Assembly: GCF_026410385.1 (NCBI RefSeq)
Contig: NZ_JAPMLT010000013.1
Coordinates: 1 to 64,000 of the forward strand
Length of the DNA: 64,000 nt
Source: Tumebacillus lacus
GTDB lineage: Bacteria; Bacillota; Bacilli; Tumebacillales; Tumebacillaceae
Reading direction: 5' to 3'
Position numbers and translations under genes: made by a program
The notes under the pieces: model-generated
Databases searched by the model: none
Told to the model about the DNA's origin: nothing
Seen by the model: the letters and a program-made list of their open reading frames with translations, nothing else
Shown here: positions 15,150 to 23,688 of the stretch, piece by piece
How the letters are laid out: the number at the start of each line of letters is the position of its first letter
Numbering within the stretch: the first letter of the stretch is position 1

Positions 15150-15872
15150 ATGGCGAAGGCAGTCTTGAAAGTGGAAGATGTGAGAAAGGAATTTGTGCTC
15201 GGCTCTCATCGGCAGACGGTGCTCAAAGGGGTGAACATCGAGGTGCTTTCAGGTGAGTTCGTCGCGCTGGCCGGTCCGTCCGGATCGGGCAAGTCTACGC
15301 TGCTCAACCTGATCGGCTGCCTCGACGTGCCGGACGGCGGCTCCATCGAGATCGACGGGGTGGAGGTCGGCCGGCTCAGCGCGAAGGAGCAAGCGCGCAT
15401 CCGGCGGGAAAAGATCGGCTTTGTGTTCCAAAATTTCAATCTGCTGCCGGTCTTGACGGCTGCTGAAAACGTCGAGTACCCGCTGACTCTGCTCAAAGTG
15501 AGCGCAGCGGAACGCAAAGAGCGAGTGCGCAAAGCGCTCGATGTGGTCGGTCTCACGGAGCACATGCACAAGCGCCCGACGGAGATGAGCGGCGGGCAGC
15601 AGCAACGCGTCGCGATCGCCAGAGCACTGGTGACGGAACCGACGGTGATCCTCGCCGATGAGCCGACGTCGCATCTTGATCAGGAAAACAGCGAGATTGT
15701 CGTGCGCCTGATGCAGCGGCTCTCCCGGGAGGAAGGCGTGACGTTTCTGTTCACGACGCATGATCCGGGCGTGATGGCGGAGGCGAGTCGGGTGATTCGG
15801 CTGCGCGACGGGCTGATCGACGCTGGAGCAGCGTCCGAAGCGGCGGCTGCCTCTGCCGTAGACGGGAACTAG
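15150..15872 (+). CDS. LolD/MacB-type ABC transporter ATPase
   Basis: This 240-aa ATPase has Walker A G-P-S-G-S-G-K-S-T near residue 39, the Q-loop F-V-F-Q-N-F-N-L-L-P near 93, the signature M-S-G-G-Q-Q-Q-R-V-A near 146, and Walker B V-I-L-A-D-E-P-T-S-H-L-D. The switch His is in T-T-H-D. Length and the F-Q-x-F-N-L-L-P pattern place it in the LolD/FtsE/MacB group, which pairs with FtsX-fold permeases, and two such permeases lie just upstream. The usual Gly before L-D in the D-loop is replaced (T-S-H-L-D). The start is the ATG after GAGGGGAGAG. It presumably powers export or membrane extraction of the cluster product. Confidence 0.92.
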   Translation: MAKAVLKVEDVRKEFVLGSHRQTVLKGVNIEVLSGEFVALAGPSGSGKSTLLNLIGCLDVPDGGSIEIDGVEVGRLSAKEQARIRREKIGFVFQNFNLLPVLTAAENVEYPLTLLKVSAAERKERVRKALDVVGLTEHMHKRPTEMSGGQQQRVAIARALVTEPTVILADEPTSHLDQENSEIVVRLMQRLSREEGVTFLFTTHDPGVMAEASRVIRLRDGLIDAGAASEAAAASAVDGN

Positions 15873-15884
15873 GAGGCGGGATCG

Positions 15885-16919
15885 ATGAGCACACCGCGTT
15901 ATACCTTTCCCCGCCTGATTCAGTTCGGGCAGCCGACGGAACCTGTCTGGCTGAGCGGGGTGCGCAACAAATTGGCGGCGGACGGACTGATGCTCAGTTC
16001 GCCGCTGCTGCTGTTGCTCTGTCAAGGGCTGGATTTTTATTATCGCAGCGCGCGTTCCTTGCAGGCGCAGGAGGGACTGCTCGCCATCTCCGGCAAGAGC
16101 ACGATGCTGTGGGCCAATCTGTCCGCGACGCTCGGGTTTTATTTGGAGGACTACCGGATGCGGAACCTCGATCATTTACGAGAAGAGATCAACCGCAATG
16201 TGATGATGCGGGTGTCGCCGCCGATGATCGAAATGGACGGGGTGCTGATGCTGGCAGCCGGGCTGGCCGACGAAAAAGAGTCGGTGATGCTGATTCATCC
16301 TGAAAAGAATGAATATTTTAAAGTTTCCTACGAAGAACTGGGGAAGCGGGGGATCGAGACATCCCGTTTGCCAGGCAGCGAAGGGCAGACCGGGGTGCGA
16401 TGGCTGATGATCAATTCGCCGTCGTTTGCCAAGCCGGTCTTTCCGCCGCTGCATCAGGCGGTGCGGTCGGCGCTGGAAGTGTGGGCGCATCGCACGTTGC
16501 ACATGCCGGATCTGCCGGAGACGTTCCGTCTGACGGGGCGGCAGGCGTATGCGGTATGGGCAGAGGATCTGCGCGAACTGGCGACGGGCAAGGCGGGCTG
16601 GCAGCGGCAGGTGGAGCAGGTGCTGGCGATGTCGAGAGCGGATTTCGGCCCGGCATGGGGGCGCGATCTGTGGGCGGCCGCGTTGCGGGAAGCACAGTCG
16701 TTGATCGGGACAAGCCTGGAACCGGTGATTGCGAGCTATGAGCGGTCTGCGGACATGTGGGTGGAGTGGACGGCCCGACTGGCGGCGGTGGAGCAGGACG
16801 CACCGGAGCGGTTGGCCGAGGCGGCCGATCTGTTTGACGATCTCGCGTCGCGGGAACTGGAAGCGGCGGGGCTGCTGACCCTGATGCTGACCGGTGAAGA
16901 GTTGCGCGAGACGGTGTGA
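15885..16919 (+). CDS. BtrH-family homologue lacking catalytic residues
   Basis: This 344-aa protein is the first of three tandem paralogues. From its N-terminus to about residue 190 it follows the same order of segments as the two downstream proteins (a G-L-D-F-Y-Y-R block, L-G-F-Y-L-E-D-Y, then strands ending Y-F-K-V-S-Y-E-E-L). Aligned by eye, the catalytic Cys position is Val/Trp near residue 21-22, and the His and Asp positions are also changed (K-E-S-V-M-L-I region). It is therefore probably a non-catalytic scaffold or partner. The C-terminal half is helical, like the DUF4872 region of the family. The assignment rests on similarity to its neighbours, not on a direct family motif. Confidence 0.55.
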   Translation: MSTPRYTFPRLIQFGQPTEPVWLSGVRNKLAADGLMLSSPLLLLLCQGLDFYYRSARSLQAQEGLLAISGKSTMLWANLSATLGFYLEDYRMRNLDHLREEINRNVMMRVSPPMIEMDGVLMLAAGLADEKESVMLIHPEKNEYFKVSYEELGKRGIETSRLPGSEGQTGVRWLMINSPSFAKPVFPPLHQAVRSALEVWAHRTLHMPDLPETFRLTGRQAYAVWAEDLRELATGKAGWQRQVEQVLAMSRADFGPAWGRDLWAAALREAQSLIGTSLEPVIASYERSADMWVEWTARLAAVEQDAPERLAEAADLFDDLASRELEAAGLLTLMLTGEELRETV

Positions 16920-16943
16920 ATGGAGGAGAGGGGGCAAGGGTGG

Positions 16944-18056
16944 ATGGTGTTGCTGGAGGATTTTCAACATCGGCTCAGCGTGACGTGCCGAGCGGGAAAC
17001 ATCCGCGATGTGCTGGCTTATAAAGGCCACTCGATGTCGGAGGCGATGGTGTTTGGCGTCGCCAACTCGCTGTCGTTTTATTATGTGTTGCCTGACGAGA
17101 CTTTGGAGCGGTCGGAGTACGTGCTGATCTCGGGCAATTCACACCTCGGTCTCGAAGATGTGGCGAGCAATCTGTCGCTCAGCTACGAGACGTGGCTGCC
17201 GGAAAGCGAAGAGCAGAAGTGGAAGCATGTCCGCGAACTGCTGGAGGCGGGGCATCCGGTGTTTATGGACGCGGTGCTCTCGATGTACATGCACCATCTG
17301 CGGGCGACGCCGCTGTTTGGAATGGGCGGCAGTGCGGCGGAGCGAGAGGGGTTTGTCTCGAACTGGGACGACATGTTCTCCCGGCTGCAGATTCCGGCGG
17401 GGACGCATCTGGCGGTGGTGATCGGGCTGGATGAGGAGAAGGGCGAAGCGTATATCATCGAAAATAATTTGAGCGGCATCCAGACGGTGCCGATCCGCGT
17501 GCTGGCAGAGGCGAGCAATCCGAAGATGGATGTGACGCTGCATCCTCAGGGGCGATATTCCATCTACAACATCCCGCAAGAGCTGCCCGCGCTGGCTCAG
17601 ACGATCTCGCGAGCGATCCCGATGACGATGCAAAGCTTCCTTGGTGGTGACTTCCCGTGGCGGGGTATCGGCGCGCTGGATCGGCTGGCTCGCGATCTGC
17701 GGCATTGGCCGGAGATGTTGCCGATGGAGTTCGTGGAGAACTCCATGCACATGATCTATTACGTGTCGGAAGTGGCGAGCGGCGGCGGACTGTATCGCCG
17801 TCTGTACAGCCGCTATTTGAAAGAAGCGGCCGCGATCTGCGGTGATGACCGGCTTGCGGCCGTGTCGAAAGAGTATCAAGTGTTGGCGAAGCAGTGGCGC
17901 ACGTTTACGAAGGGGCTGTCAGACGGAGCGGGGAGAGCGGCGGAGACTTTGCGCTCGGAGTCGCTCAACGATCTGATCGGCGAGATCGCCGCACAGGAGC
18001 GCAAAGCGGCGGAGACGCTCGCGGAGTGGCTGCCGGGCGGGGAGTTGGCACGATGA
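16944..18056 (+). CDS. BtrH-like acyltransferase with Cys-His-Glu
   Basis: This 370-aa second paralogue starts at ATG 16944, which gives M-V-L-L-E-D-F and matches the M-K-R-L-D-D-F start of the next gene. It also lies 9 bases after an AGGAGAGGGGG RBS that overlaps an alternative ATG at 16920. Putative catalytic residues by alignment to the third paralogue are Cys15 (S-V-T-C-R-A-G), His155 (G-T-H-L-A-V-V-I-G) and Glu173 in place of Asp. BtrH_N-DUF4872 proteins are cysteine acyltransferases; BtrH moves a gamma-glutamyl-aminobutyryl unit from ACP BtrI to an aminoglycoside amine. A similar ACP-to-amine transfer is inferred here. It overlaps the next gene by 4 bp. Confidence 0.7.
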   Translation: MVLLEDFQHRLSVTCRAGNIRDVLAYKGHSMSEAMVFGVANSLSFYYVLPDETLERSEYVLISGNSHLGLEDVASNLSLSYETWLPESEEQKWKHVRELLEAGHPVFMDAVLSMYMHHLRATPLFGMGGSAAEREGFVSNWDDMFSRLQIPAGTHLAVVIGLDEEKGEAYIIENNLSGIQTVPIRVLAEASNPKMDVTLHPQGRYSIYNIPQELPALAQTISRAIPMTMQSFLGGDFPWRGIGALDRLARDLRHWPEMLPMEFVENSMHMIYYVSEVASGGGLYRRLYSRYLKEAAAICGDDRLAAVSKEYQVLAKQWRTFTKGLSDGAGRAAETLRSESLNDLIGEIAAQERKAAETLAEWLPGGELAR

Positions 18057-19087
18057 AGCGGTTGGACGATTTTATCGAAGTGAACCGGCTCGGTTCGCAT
18101 TGCGGGTCGTCCGCGTTGCGGGTGATCATGCAGGGCAACGGGTATGACTTGTCGGAGGATATGTGCCTCGGGCTCGGGAGCGGCCTCGGTTTTATTTATC
18201 AGCGTTATCTGACGGTGGACTATTACTTTTTCACCGGCCGCAACGAGAGCTTGCAGGAAAATCTGGCGGGGGTGCTCGGCGCTCGTCTGGAAGCAGGCCG
18301 CACAGATGACCCGGAGGTGGGCTGGTTGCAGGCGAAAGAGCTGGTCGACGCGGGCATTCCGGTGATGCTCGATCTCGACATGATGTACCTGCCCTATCTC
18401 GTGGAGCATGCCAAACTGGACAGGCCGTTTCATTTCGGCCTGCACAATGCGATCCTCGTCGGCTATGACCAGAGCAGAGGGACGGCTCTGTTGCTCGACT
18501 ATCTCTGGCGGGAACCGAAGGAAGTGCCGATGGAGCAACTGACCGCCGCCCGCAACTCGCAGACGGCGCCGATCAAGCCGGAAAACGCGTGGAAGGCGCT
18601 GATCATGCCGATGGAAAAGCGCGACCTGCACACGGCCGTTCGCGAGGCGATCGACTTGAACGTCCATCGGATGCGCTATCCGTTTGCGTTTAAGATGGGT
18701 CTGCCGGGACTGAAGATGTTTGCCCGGGAAATCAGGAAGTGGCCGGAGCAGATGACGCCGGATGAACTCATGAACAACGCCTACATGGCAGCCGAGTTGT
18801 TTGAGCGGATCGGCACGGGCGGGGGGAATTTCCGTCGGATGTATGCGCGGTTTTTGAAAGAGGTGTACTGGCTGACGGGACAGGAGATGTATCAGGATTG
18901 TTCTGCGGCGTATATGGAGTTGTTCCGCAGATGGCGTCGCGTCGGCAAGCTGTTCGAGGAGGCGGCTGCTGATCCCCGTCAAGGGATCTTTGCAGACGAT
19001 CCGGCTGTGGATGAGGAACTGCGTGAATTGGTCGATCTGGAGTATGCGGCGATCGATCGCTTGGAGTTGGCTGTTCGCTCTTACTAG
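18053..19087 (+). CDS. BtrH-like acyltransferase with intact Cys-His-Asp
   Basis: This 344-aa protein is the best match of the three to the butirosin BtrH N-terminal domain plus DUF4872. The N-terminal nucleophile is G-S-H-C-G-S-S-A-L-R (Cys17), followed by the glycine-rich L-G-L-G-S-G-L-G-F block (39-47), His131 in F-G-L-H-N-A-I-L-V-G and Asp149 in L-L-L-D-Y. The C-terminal half is helical. Known BtrH catalyses transfer from an ACP thioester to an amine, forming an amide. With a dedicated ACP and an aminotransferase in the same operon, the inferred role is to acylate an amine with the assembled chain. ATGA overlap couples it to the preceding paralogue. Confidence 0.8.
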   Translation: MKRLDDFIEVNRLGSHCGSSALRVIMQGNGYDLSEDMCLGLGSGLGFIYQRYLTVDYYFFTGRNESLQENLAGVLGARLEAGRTDDPEVGWLQAKELVDAGIPVMLDLDMMYLPYLVEHAKLDRPFHFGLHNAILVGYDQSRGTALLLDYLWREPKEVPMEQLTAARNSQTAPIKPENAWKALIMPMEKRDLHTAVREAIDLNVHRMRYPFAFKMGLPGLKMFAREIRKWPEQMTPDELMNNAYMAAELFERIGTGGGNFRRMYARFLKEVYWLTGQEMYQDCSAAYMELFRRWRRVGKLFEEAAADPRQGIFADDPAVDEELRELVDLEYAAIDRLELAVRSY

Positions 19088-19107
19088 ATCAAGGGGGTAA
19101 TCAGGGA

Positions 19108-19545
19108 ATGTTGGGTATGCAGGAAATCATGCGGGCCTTGCCGCACCGCCATCCGTTTCTGATGGTGGATCGCATTGTGGAAGCGGTACCGAACGAGCGA
19201 TCCGCCGGGTACAAGCACATTTCGGTCAACGAACCGTGGGCTGCCGGACATTTTCCGGACGAGCCGGTGTTTCCCGGCGTGCTGATCATCGAGACGATGG
19301 CGCAGATCGGCGGGTTTGTCTTTTGGACGGAGGAAGGCGGCACGAACCAACTGCGCGGCTATCTGAGCGGCGTGGACAAGGTCAAATTTTTGCGTCCGGT
19401 GCTGCCGGGTGACACGCTGCATGTCGAGGCCAAATTTGTCGCGCGCGTCGGGCAACTCGCACAGGTGAAATGCGAGGCAAAGGTCGGCGGTGAACTGGTG
19501 GCGTCTGCGGTGGTCTCCTATGCGTTCAAAGGGGCCGGAGCGTGA
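19108..19545 (+). CDS. 3-hydroxyacyl-ACP dehydratase, FabZ-like
   Basis: This 145-aa hot-dog dehydratase has the canonical FabZ residues: P-H-R-H-P-F-L-M-V-D-R-I (residues 12-23), catalytic His48 in A-G-H-F-P-D-E-P-V-F-P-G-V and Glu62 in I-I-E-T-M-A-Q. It converts 3-hydroxyacyl-ACP to trans-2-enoyl-ACP. No enoyl reductase is encoded in the cluster, so repeated KS-KR-DH cycles would leave double bonds and yield a polyene, as in highly reducing type II PKS and aryl polyene pathways. It lies between the BtrH-like genes and the CLF-like gene, and AAGGGGG serves as RBS. Confidence 0.93.
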   Translation: MLGMQEIMRALPHRHPFLMVDRIVEAVPNERSAGYKHISVNEPWAAGHFPDEPVFPGVLIIETMAQIGGFVFWTEEGGTNQLRGYLSGVDKVKFLRPVLPGDTLHVEAKFVARVGQLAQVKCEAKVGGELVASAVVSYAFKGAGA

Positions 19546-19585
19546 CGATGTGCGGGACGAATTTGATAAAAAAGGGGGATCAGTC

Positions 19586-20773
19586 ATGAAACGAGTGGTC
19601 GTGACGGGCATGGGTATACTCTCCAGCGCCGGGGTTGGCGTGGAGCAATTTTGGAACGCGCTGCTGACAGCCGGGCGGGGGATCGCGGAACCTGTGCGAA
19701 AGGTGGAGATCCCGCAGGTGTTGAAACCGGGGCTGGCGCGGCGGATGGACCGGTTTTCTTACATGACGCTGGCGGCGGGGAAAATGGCGCTGGAGGACAG
19801 CGGCATTTTGGCAGCGGAGCCGGATCTGAACCGGGTCGGCACGGTGTTCACCACCGCATATGGCGCGCTGGCGAGCAATGTGGAATTTGCCCGCAAGCTG
19901 CTGACGGCGGGGCCCAATCTGACGTCGCCGACGGTGTTTGCGTCGACGGTGGCGAACGCGTGCATCGGGCATACGTGCATGAACCTCGGCCTGAAAGGGG
20001 CAAGCACGATGTTGATGGGCTCGTCGGCGGTCGGATATGGATTTGATGTTCTTCGTGCCGGCCGAGCCGATGCACTGTTGGCGGGCGGGATCGAAGAGTA
20101 TCACGAGAGCGTGGAAACGTCGTTCCGGCAGAAGGGGTTCCTCGAAGCTGGTCTAGAGCCGGGCGTGGTCGTGTGCCGCCCGCTGGATAAAAACCGCCAA
20201 GGCGTCGCGTTGCGCGAAGGGGCGGCTGTGCTGGTGATGGAGACGCTGGAGCACGCAGAGGCGCGCGGGGCGAACATCCTCGGCGAAGTGCGCGGCTATG
20301 GCGGCGGATTTTCGGCGATCTCGCCGGAGCGGGCTGTCGAGCCGATCGACAGCAAATCGTTTGCGGATGCAATGCTGACGGCGTTGGCCGATGCACAGAT
20401 TACGCCGGAGCAGATCGACGCGGTGGTGATGGCGGCAGGCGGCTCTCGCGGCGGTGACTATGCGGAGGCGATGGCGCTGCATGATGTGTTTGGCGAGCGG
20501 GGCCGCACGATCCCGGTGACGACCAGCAAAGGTCTGACCGGCGAAGCGATGGGAGCGACTGCGTCGATGGGCATCGCGACGGCGATCCTTGCGGTGGCGC
20601 ATCAGACGTTGCCGCCGACGGCGGGCTATGCCGAGGCGGATGAGCGGCTGCAATTGAATGTGGTCGCTGGCACGCAGCTGTCCGGCGAGTACCGCTATGT
20701 GCTGGTCAACGGCTTTGACATCGGCGGGAACATCGCGTCGTTGGTCTTGGCAGCAAAGGAGGGGCAGGTATGA
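19586..20773 (+). CDS. Chain-length-factor-like ketosynthase homologue without active-site residues
   Basis: This 395-aa FabF-fold protein keeps the scaffold (V-V-V-T-G-M-G-I-L-S-S-A-G-V-G-V at the N-terminus, R-A-G-R-A-D-A-L-L-A-G-G near 158-168) but loses the catalytic set. The Cys position falls at Met142 in T-M-L-M-G-S-S. The N-A-H-G-T motif is replaced by A-A-G-G-S-R-G, and the second His is Glu in S-K-G-L-T-G-E. This is the pattern of KS-beta/CLF subunits, which dimerise with an active KS and set chain length. ATG at 19586 follows AAAGGGGG; a longer frame from 19490 would overlap fabZ. It overlaps the ketoreductase gene by ATGA. The partner KS is 10 kb upstream. Confidence 0.85.
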   Translation: MKRVVVTGMGILSSAGVGVEQFWNALLTAGRGIAEPVRKVEIPQVLKPGLARRMDRFSYMTLAAGKMALEDSGILAAEPDLNRVGTVFTTAYGALASNVEFARKLLTAGPNLTSPTVFASTVANACIGHTCMNLGLKGASTMLMGSSAVGYGFDVLRAGRADALLAGGIEEYHESVETSFRQKGFLEAGLEPGVVVCRPLDKNRQGVALREGAAVLVMETLEHAEARGANILGEVRGYGGGFSAISPERAVEPIDSKSFADAMLTALADAQITPEQIDAVVMAAGGSRGGDYAEAMALHDVFGERGRTIPVTTSKGLTGEAMGATASMGIATAILAVAHQTLPPTAGYAEADERLQLNVVAGTQLSGEYRYVLVNGFDIGGNIASLVLAAKEGQV

Positions 20774-21513
20774 AGCTGACAGGGAAAGTTGCGTTGGTCA
20801 CCGGCGGGTCTCGAGGCATCGGCCGTGCCATCGCCGAGCGATTTGCCAAGGAAGGCGCGACGGTCGCGTTGACCTACGTGCATGGCGAAGCGGCTGCGGC
20901 AGATGCGGTGGCGGCGATCACGGCAGCGGGAGGCACTGCCCGCGCCTATCAGGTGGACATCGCTGACGAGGAGCAGGTGCGGATGCTGATGAAGGCGGTC
21001 GCTGATGATTTTGGCCGCATCGACATCCTCGTGAACAACGCTGGGGTGACGGCAGACTCCTATCTGATGATGATGAGCAAGACCAACTGGGACAAGGTAC
21101 TCGACACCAATCTTGGCGGCATTTTCAACGCCTGCAAGCAAGTTCTGCCGCTGATGCTCCGTCAAAAGGGCGGCAGTATCGTCAATGTCACCTCCGTATC
21201 CGGTCTCGTCGGCACGCCAGGGCAGACCAACTACTCGGCAGCGAAACACGGGATCATCGGCCTGACCAAATCTCTGGCGCGGGAGATCTCCGGCAAAAAC
21301 ATCCGGGTCAATGCGATTGCCCCCGGATACATCGAGACCGACATGCTGAGCAAAGTGCCGGAGAAGATGCGAGACGAGTATGTGACGCGCGTCCCGGCCA
21401 AACGGTTCGGCCAGCCGGATGAGGTGGCAAAAGCGGCAGCGTTCCTCGCGTCGGATGAAGCGAGCTATATCATCGGACAGACCCTCGTCGTGGACGGCGG
21501 GCTGCTCAGCTAA
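20770..21513 (+). CDS. 3-ketoacyl-ACP reductase, FabG-like
   Basis: This 247-aa short-chain dehydrogenase has T-G-G-S-R-G-I-G-R-A-I (cofactor loop, residues 11-21), N-N-A-G-V near 89, and catalytic Ser near 142, Tyr155 and Lys159 (Y-S-A-A-K). Length and motifs fit FabG, which reduces 3-ketoacyl-ACP with NADPH. It is translationally coupled to the CLF-like gene. Together with KS-CLF, ACP and dehydratase it completes a minimal elongation cycle minus enoyl reduction. The housekeeping fabG is probably elsewhere, since no other core fab genes are adjacent. Confidence 0.92.
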   Translation: MKLTGKVALVTGGSRGIGRAIAERFAKEGATVALTYVHGEAAAADAVAAITAAGGTARAYQVDIADEEQVRMLMKAVADDFGRIDILVNNAGVTADSYLMMMSKTNWDKVLDTNLGGIFNACKQVLPLMLRQKGGSIVNVTSVSGLVGTPGQTNYSAAKHGIIGLTKSLAREISGKNIRVNAIAPGYIETDMLSKVPEKMRDEYVTRVPAKRFGQPDEVAKAAAFLASDEASYIIGQTLVVDGGLLS

Positions 21514-21525
21514 GGAGGGCTCGTG

Positions 21526-22269
21526 ATGCAACAGGCAGGAAAGACGACGTTGATCACCGGTGCTGCGGGCGGTCTTGGCGCGGCCTGCGCCCGGTTGTTT
21601 GCGGCGCAAGGGGGCAATGTGGTTCTGTTCGACCGCTCGTTGGATGTGAGGCAGGTCGCGGAGGAACTGGGTGATTGTGCCGTCGCGTTCGTTGGCGATG
21701 TGATGAAGGTGGAAGATCTGGAGAGCTGCGTCCAAGCGGGCATCGAGCGATTCGGCCGCATCGACAACCTGATCGCGTGCTCCGGTATCGTCCGTTCCGG
21801 CACGGTGACGGAGACGGCGTTGGAGGACTGGCAGCATGTGATCGATGTGAATCTCACCGGCGTCTTTCTCAGTTGTCAGGCGGTGTTGCCTGTGATGGTG
21901 GAGCAAAAATACGGCCGCATCGTCACTGTATCCTCGCATTTCGGACTGGTCGGCGCGACGAAACTGGCCGCGTACTGCGCAGCGAAGGGCGGCGTGATCC
22001 AACTGACCAAGTCGATCGCGCTCGACTACGGGCGGGTCGGCATCCGCGCCAACTGTCTCGCGCCCGGCATGATGCAGACGAACATGCTCAACGAGATCAT
22101 GAGTCAAGTCGGGATGTCGACCGACTGGGTGGCGATGATGCGCGGACTGCCGACCGGCATCCCGAAGCCGGAGCAGGTGGCGCAGTCGGCGCTTTATCTC
22201 GTCTCGGATGCGACCGAGTCGATGACCGGCTCCGTGTTGACGGTCGACGGCGGCTACACGGCGCGCTAA
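21526..22269 (+). CDS. Second short-chain dehydrogenase of the cluster
   Basis: This 247-aa SDR has T-G-A-A-G-G-L-G-A-A near residue 10 and the catalytic Y-C-A-A-K near 151. The usual N-N-A-G is changed to A-C-S-G-I. An Asp at the end of the second strand (L-F-D-R-S, near 36) suggests a preference for NAD(H). It is only distantly like the adjacent FabG, so it probably acts on a different substrate, for example oxidising an alcohol to a ketone or aldehyde that the adjacent aminotransferase could then aminate. That pairing is an inference from position. ATG 21526 is preferred over GTG 21523 for spacing from AAGGAGGG. Confidence 0.85.
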   Translation: MQQAGKTTLITGAAGGLGAACARLFAAQGGNVVLFDRSLDVRQVAEELGDCAVAFVGDVMKVEDLESCVQAGIERFGRIDNLIACSGIVRSGTVTETALEDWQHVIDVNLTGVFLSCQAVLPVMVEQKYGRIVTVSSHFGLVGATKLAAYCAAKGGVIQLTKSIALDYGRVGIRANCLAPGMMQTNMLNEIMSQVGMSTDWVAMMRGLPTGIPKPEQVAQSALYLVSDATESMTGSVLTVDGGYTAR

Positions 22270-22281
22270 GGGGGAGAGCTT

Positions 22282-23688
22282 GTGCCAGAACAAGGGCAAG
22301 GGAAAGGGAAAGGGAAAGGAAAGGTCACGCGTCAGGATGCAGCGGCGGTCTGGCATTGTTGGAATCAGATGGAAGTCTATCTCCAGCAGATGTTTACGGT
22401 GATCGACGATGCGGAAGGTGTGGAGATGACCGATCAGGACGGAAAAGTTTATCTCGACGCGAACTCCTCGCTGTGGAATGTGAACATCGGGCATCGCAAT
22501 CAAAAGGTGATCCATGCGATCACCGAGCAATTTCAACGGCTCGATCATGCGTCGTTATTTTTGTCCACGAACTCGCCAGCCGTCCATCTCGCAAAGAAGT
22601 TGAAAGAGATGACCGGGGATCGGTACGGGCACGTCTTCTATACAAACAGCGGCTCGGAGGCGACCGACACGGCGATCAAGATCGCCCGGCAGTATTTCTA
22701 CAATCGAGGGGAGACGGAGCGGTACAAAGTGATCTCGCTGCATCGCGGGTATCATGGCAGCACACTCGGGGCGATAAGCGCCTGCGGGATTCCCTATGAC
22801 AAGCGGGCGTTTGGGCCGTTGATGCCCGGTTTTTTCCAAGCGGTGGTGCCAGATCCTTTCGATGCGCCGGAGGGCATGACGGCCGATGAGTGGGCAGAGG
22901 TTTGCCTGGAGGAGTTGCGGCTGTTGATCGAGCAGGAAGGCCCGGAGACGGTCAGCGCGTTCATCGCCGAACCGGTGCAGGGCTCGGAAGGCGTGTGCGT
23001 GATCCCGGACTCGTACTGGCGCGGGGTGCGCGAACTGTGCGACCGCACGGGCATCTTGTGGATCAGCGATGAGATCGCGACCGGATTTGGCCGCACGGGG
23101 CGGATGTTTGCGGCCGAGCACAGCGGGATCTGGCCCGATCTGATGCTGCTCGCCAAAGGGATCACATCAGGCTATCTGCCGCTTGGGGCGGTGTTGGTGC
23201 CGAAGATTGTCTTTGACGAATTTCTCGGCTCGGTTAAATTGGAGCGCGAGTTTGTCCACGGCTTCACGACCAGCGGGCATCCGGTGGCGTGTGCTGCTGC
23301 TCTGGCAAACATCGAAGTGATCGAGGAAGAGGGACTTGTCGCCAACTCGGCAGCGGCAGGGTCGTATTTGTTGGAAGGGATGCTCGCATTGAAAGAGAGG
23401 TTCCCGAGCATCGTCGATGTGCAGGGGAAAGGGCTGCTGCTCGGCATCCGGCTGGCGAAGTGGACAGGCAAATCGCCGATGACGGCAGAGTGGCCGCCTG
23501 CGATGCTGGCGATGAATTTTCTGGCCAAGCGCGGGCTGATCACGCACGCGGCCGGAACCCATGCGGTGGTGCTGGCTCCGTCGCTGACGTTTACCGCCGA
23601 ACACTGCGACCGCGTGTTGCAGGCGTTCGCACAGGTGTTGACCACGCTGGAGAAGATCTGGGGGCGAGAGAAATATGTCTCAACTTGA
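22282..23688 (+). CDS. Class III PLP-dependent aminotransferase
   Basis: This 468-aa aminotransferase has N-S-G-S-E-A-T near residue 122, Y-H-G-S-T near 157, the PLP-ring Asp in S-D-E-I-A-T-G-F-G-R-T-G (Asp263), and the Schiff-base lysine in L-L-A-K-G-I-T-S-G-Y (Lys292). This is the omega-aminotransferase type (BioA, taurine/putrescine-pyruvate and similar). Residues 4-14 form a short Gly-Lys run from a GGGAAA DNA repeat, probably disordered. GTG is the start after AAGGGGGAG. It could supply an amine at the chain terminus or make a small amine acceptor for the BtrH-like enzymes. It overlaps the next gene by 14 bp. Confidence 0.9.
   Translation: MPEQGQGKGKGKGKVTRQDAAAVWHCWNQMEVYLQQMFTVIDDAEGVEMTDQDGKVYLDANSSLWNVNIGHRNQKVIHAITEQFQRLDHASLFLSTNSPAVHLAKKLKEMTGDRYGHVFYTNSGSEATDTAIKIARQYFYNRGETERYKVISLHRGYHGSTLGAISACGIPYDKRAFGPLMPGFFQAVVPDPFDAPEGMTADEWAEVCLEELRLLIEQEGPETVSAFIAEPVQGSEGVCVIPDSYWRGVRELCDRTGILWISDEIATGFGRTGRMFAAEHSGIWPDLMLLAKGITSGYLPLGAVLVPKIVFDEFLGSVKLEREFVHGFTTSGHPVACAAALANIEVIEEEGLVANSAAAGSYLLEGMLALKERFPSIVDVQGKGLLLGIRLAKWTGKSPMTAEWPPAMLAMNFLAKRGLITHAAGTHAVVLAPSLTFTAEHCDRVLQAFAQVLTTLEKIWGREKYVST

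Noticed and set aside
22297-22325. GGGAAA repeat at the start of the aminotransferase gene, considered as a regulatory repeat
   Set aside because: It lies after the GTG and simply encodes a short Gly-Lys tail; too few copies for a distinct element.
20695-22548. Minus-strand 617-codon open frame opposite fabG-like genes
   Set aside because: Shadow of two SDR genes; the His/Arg-rich composition and lack of motifs argue against coding.
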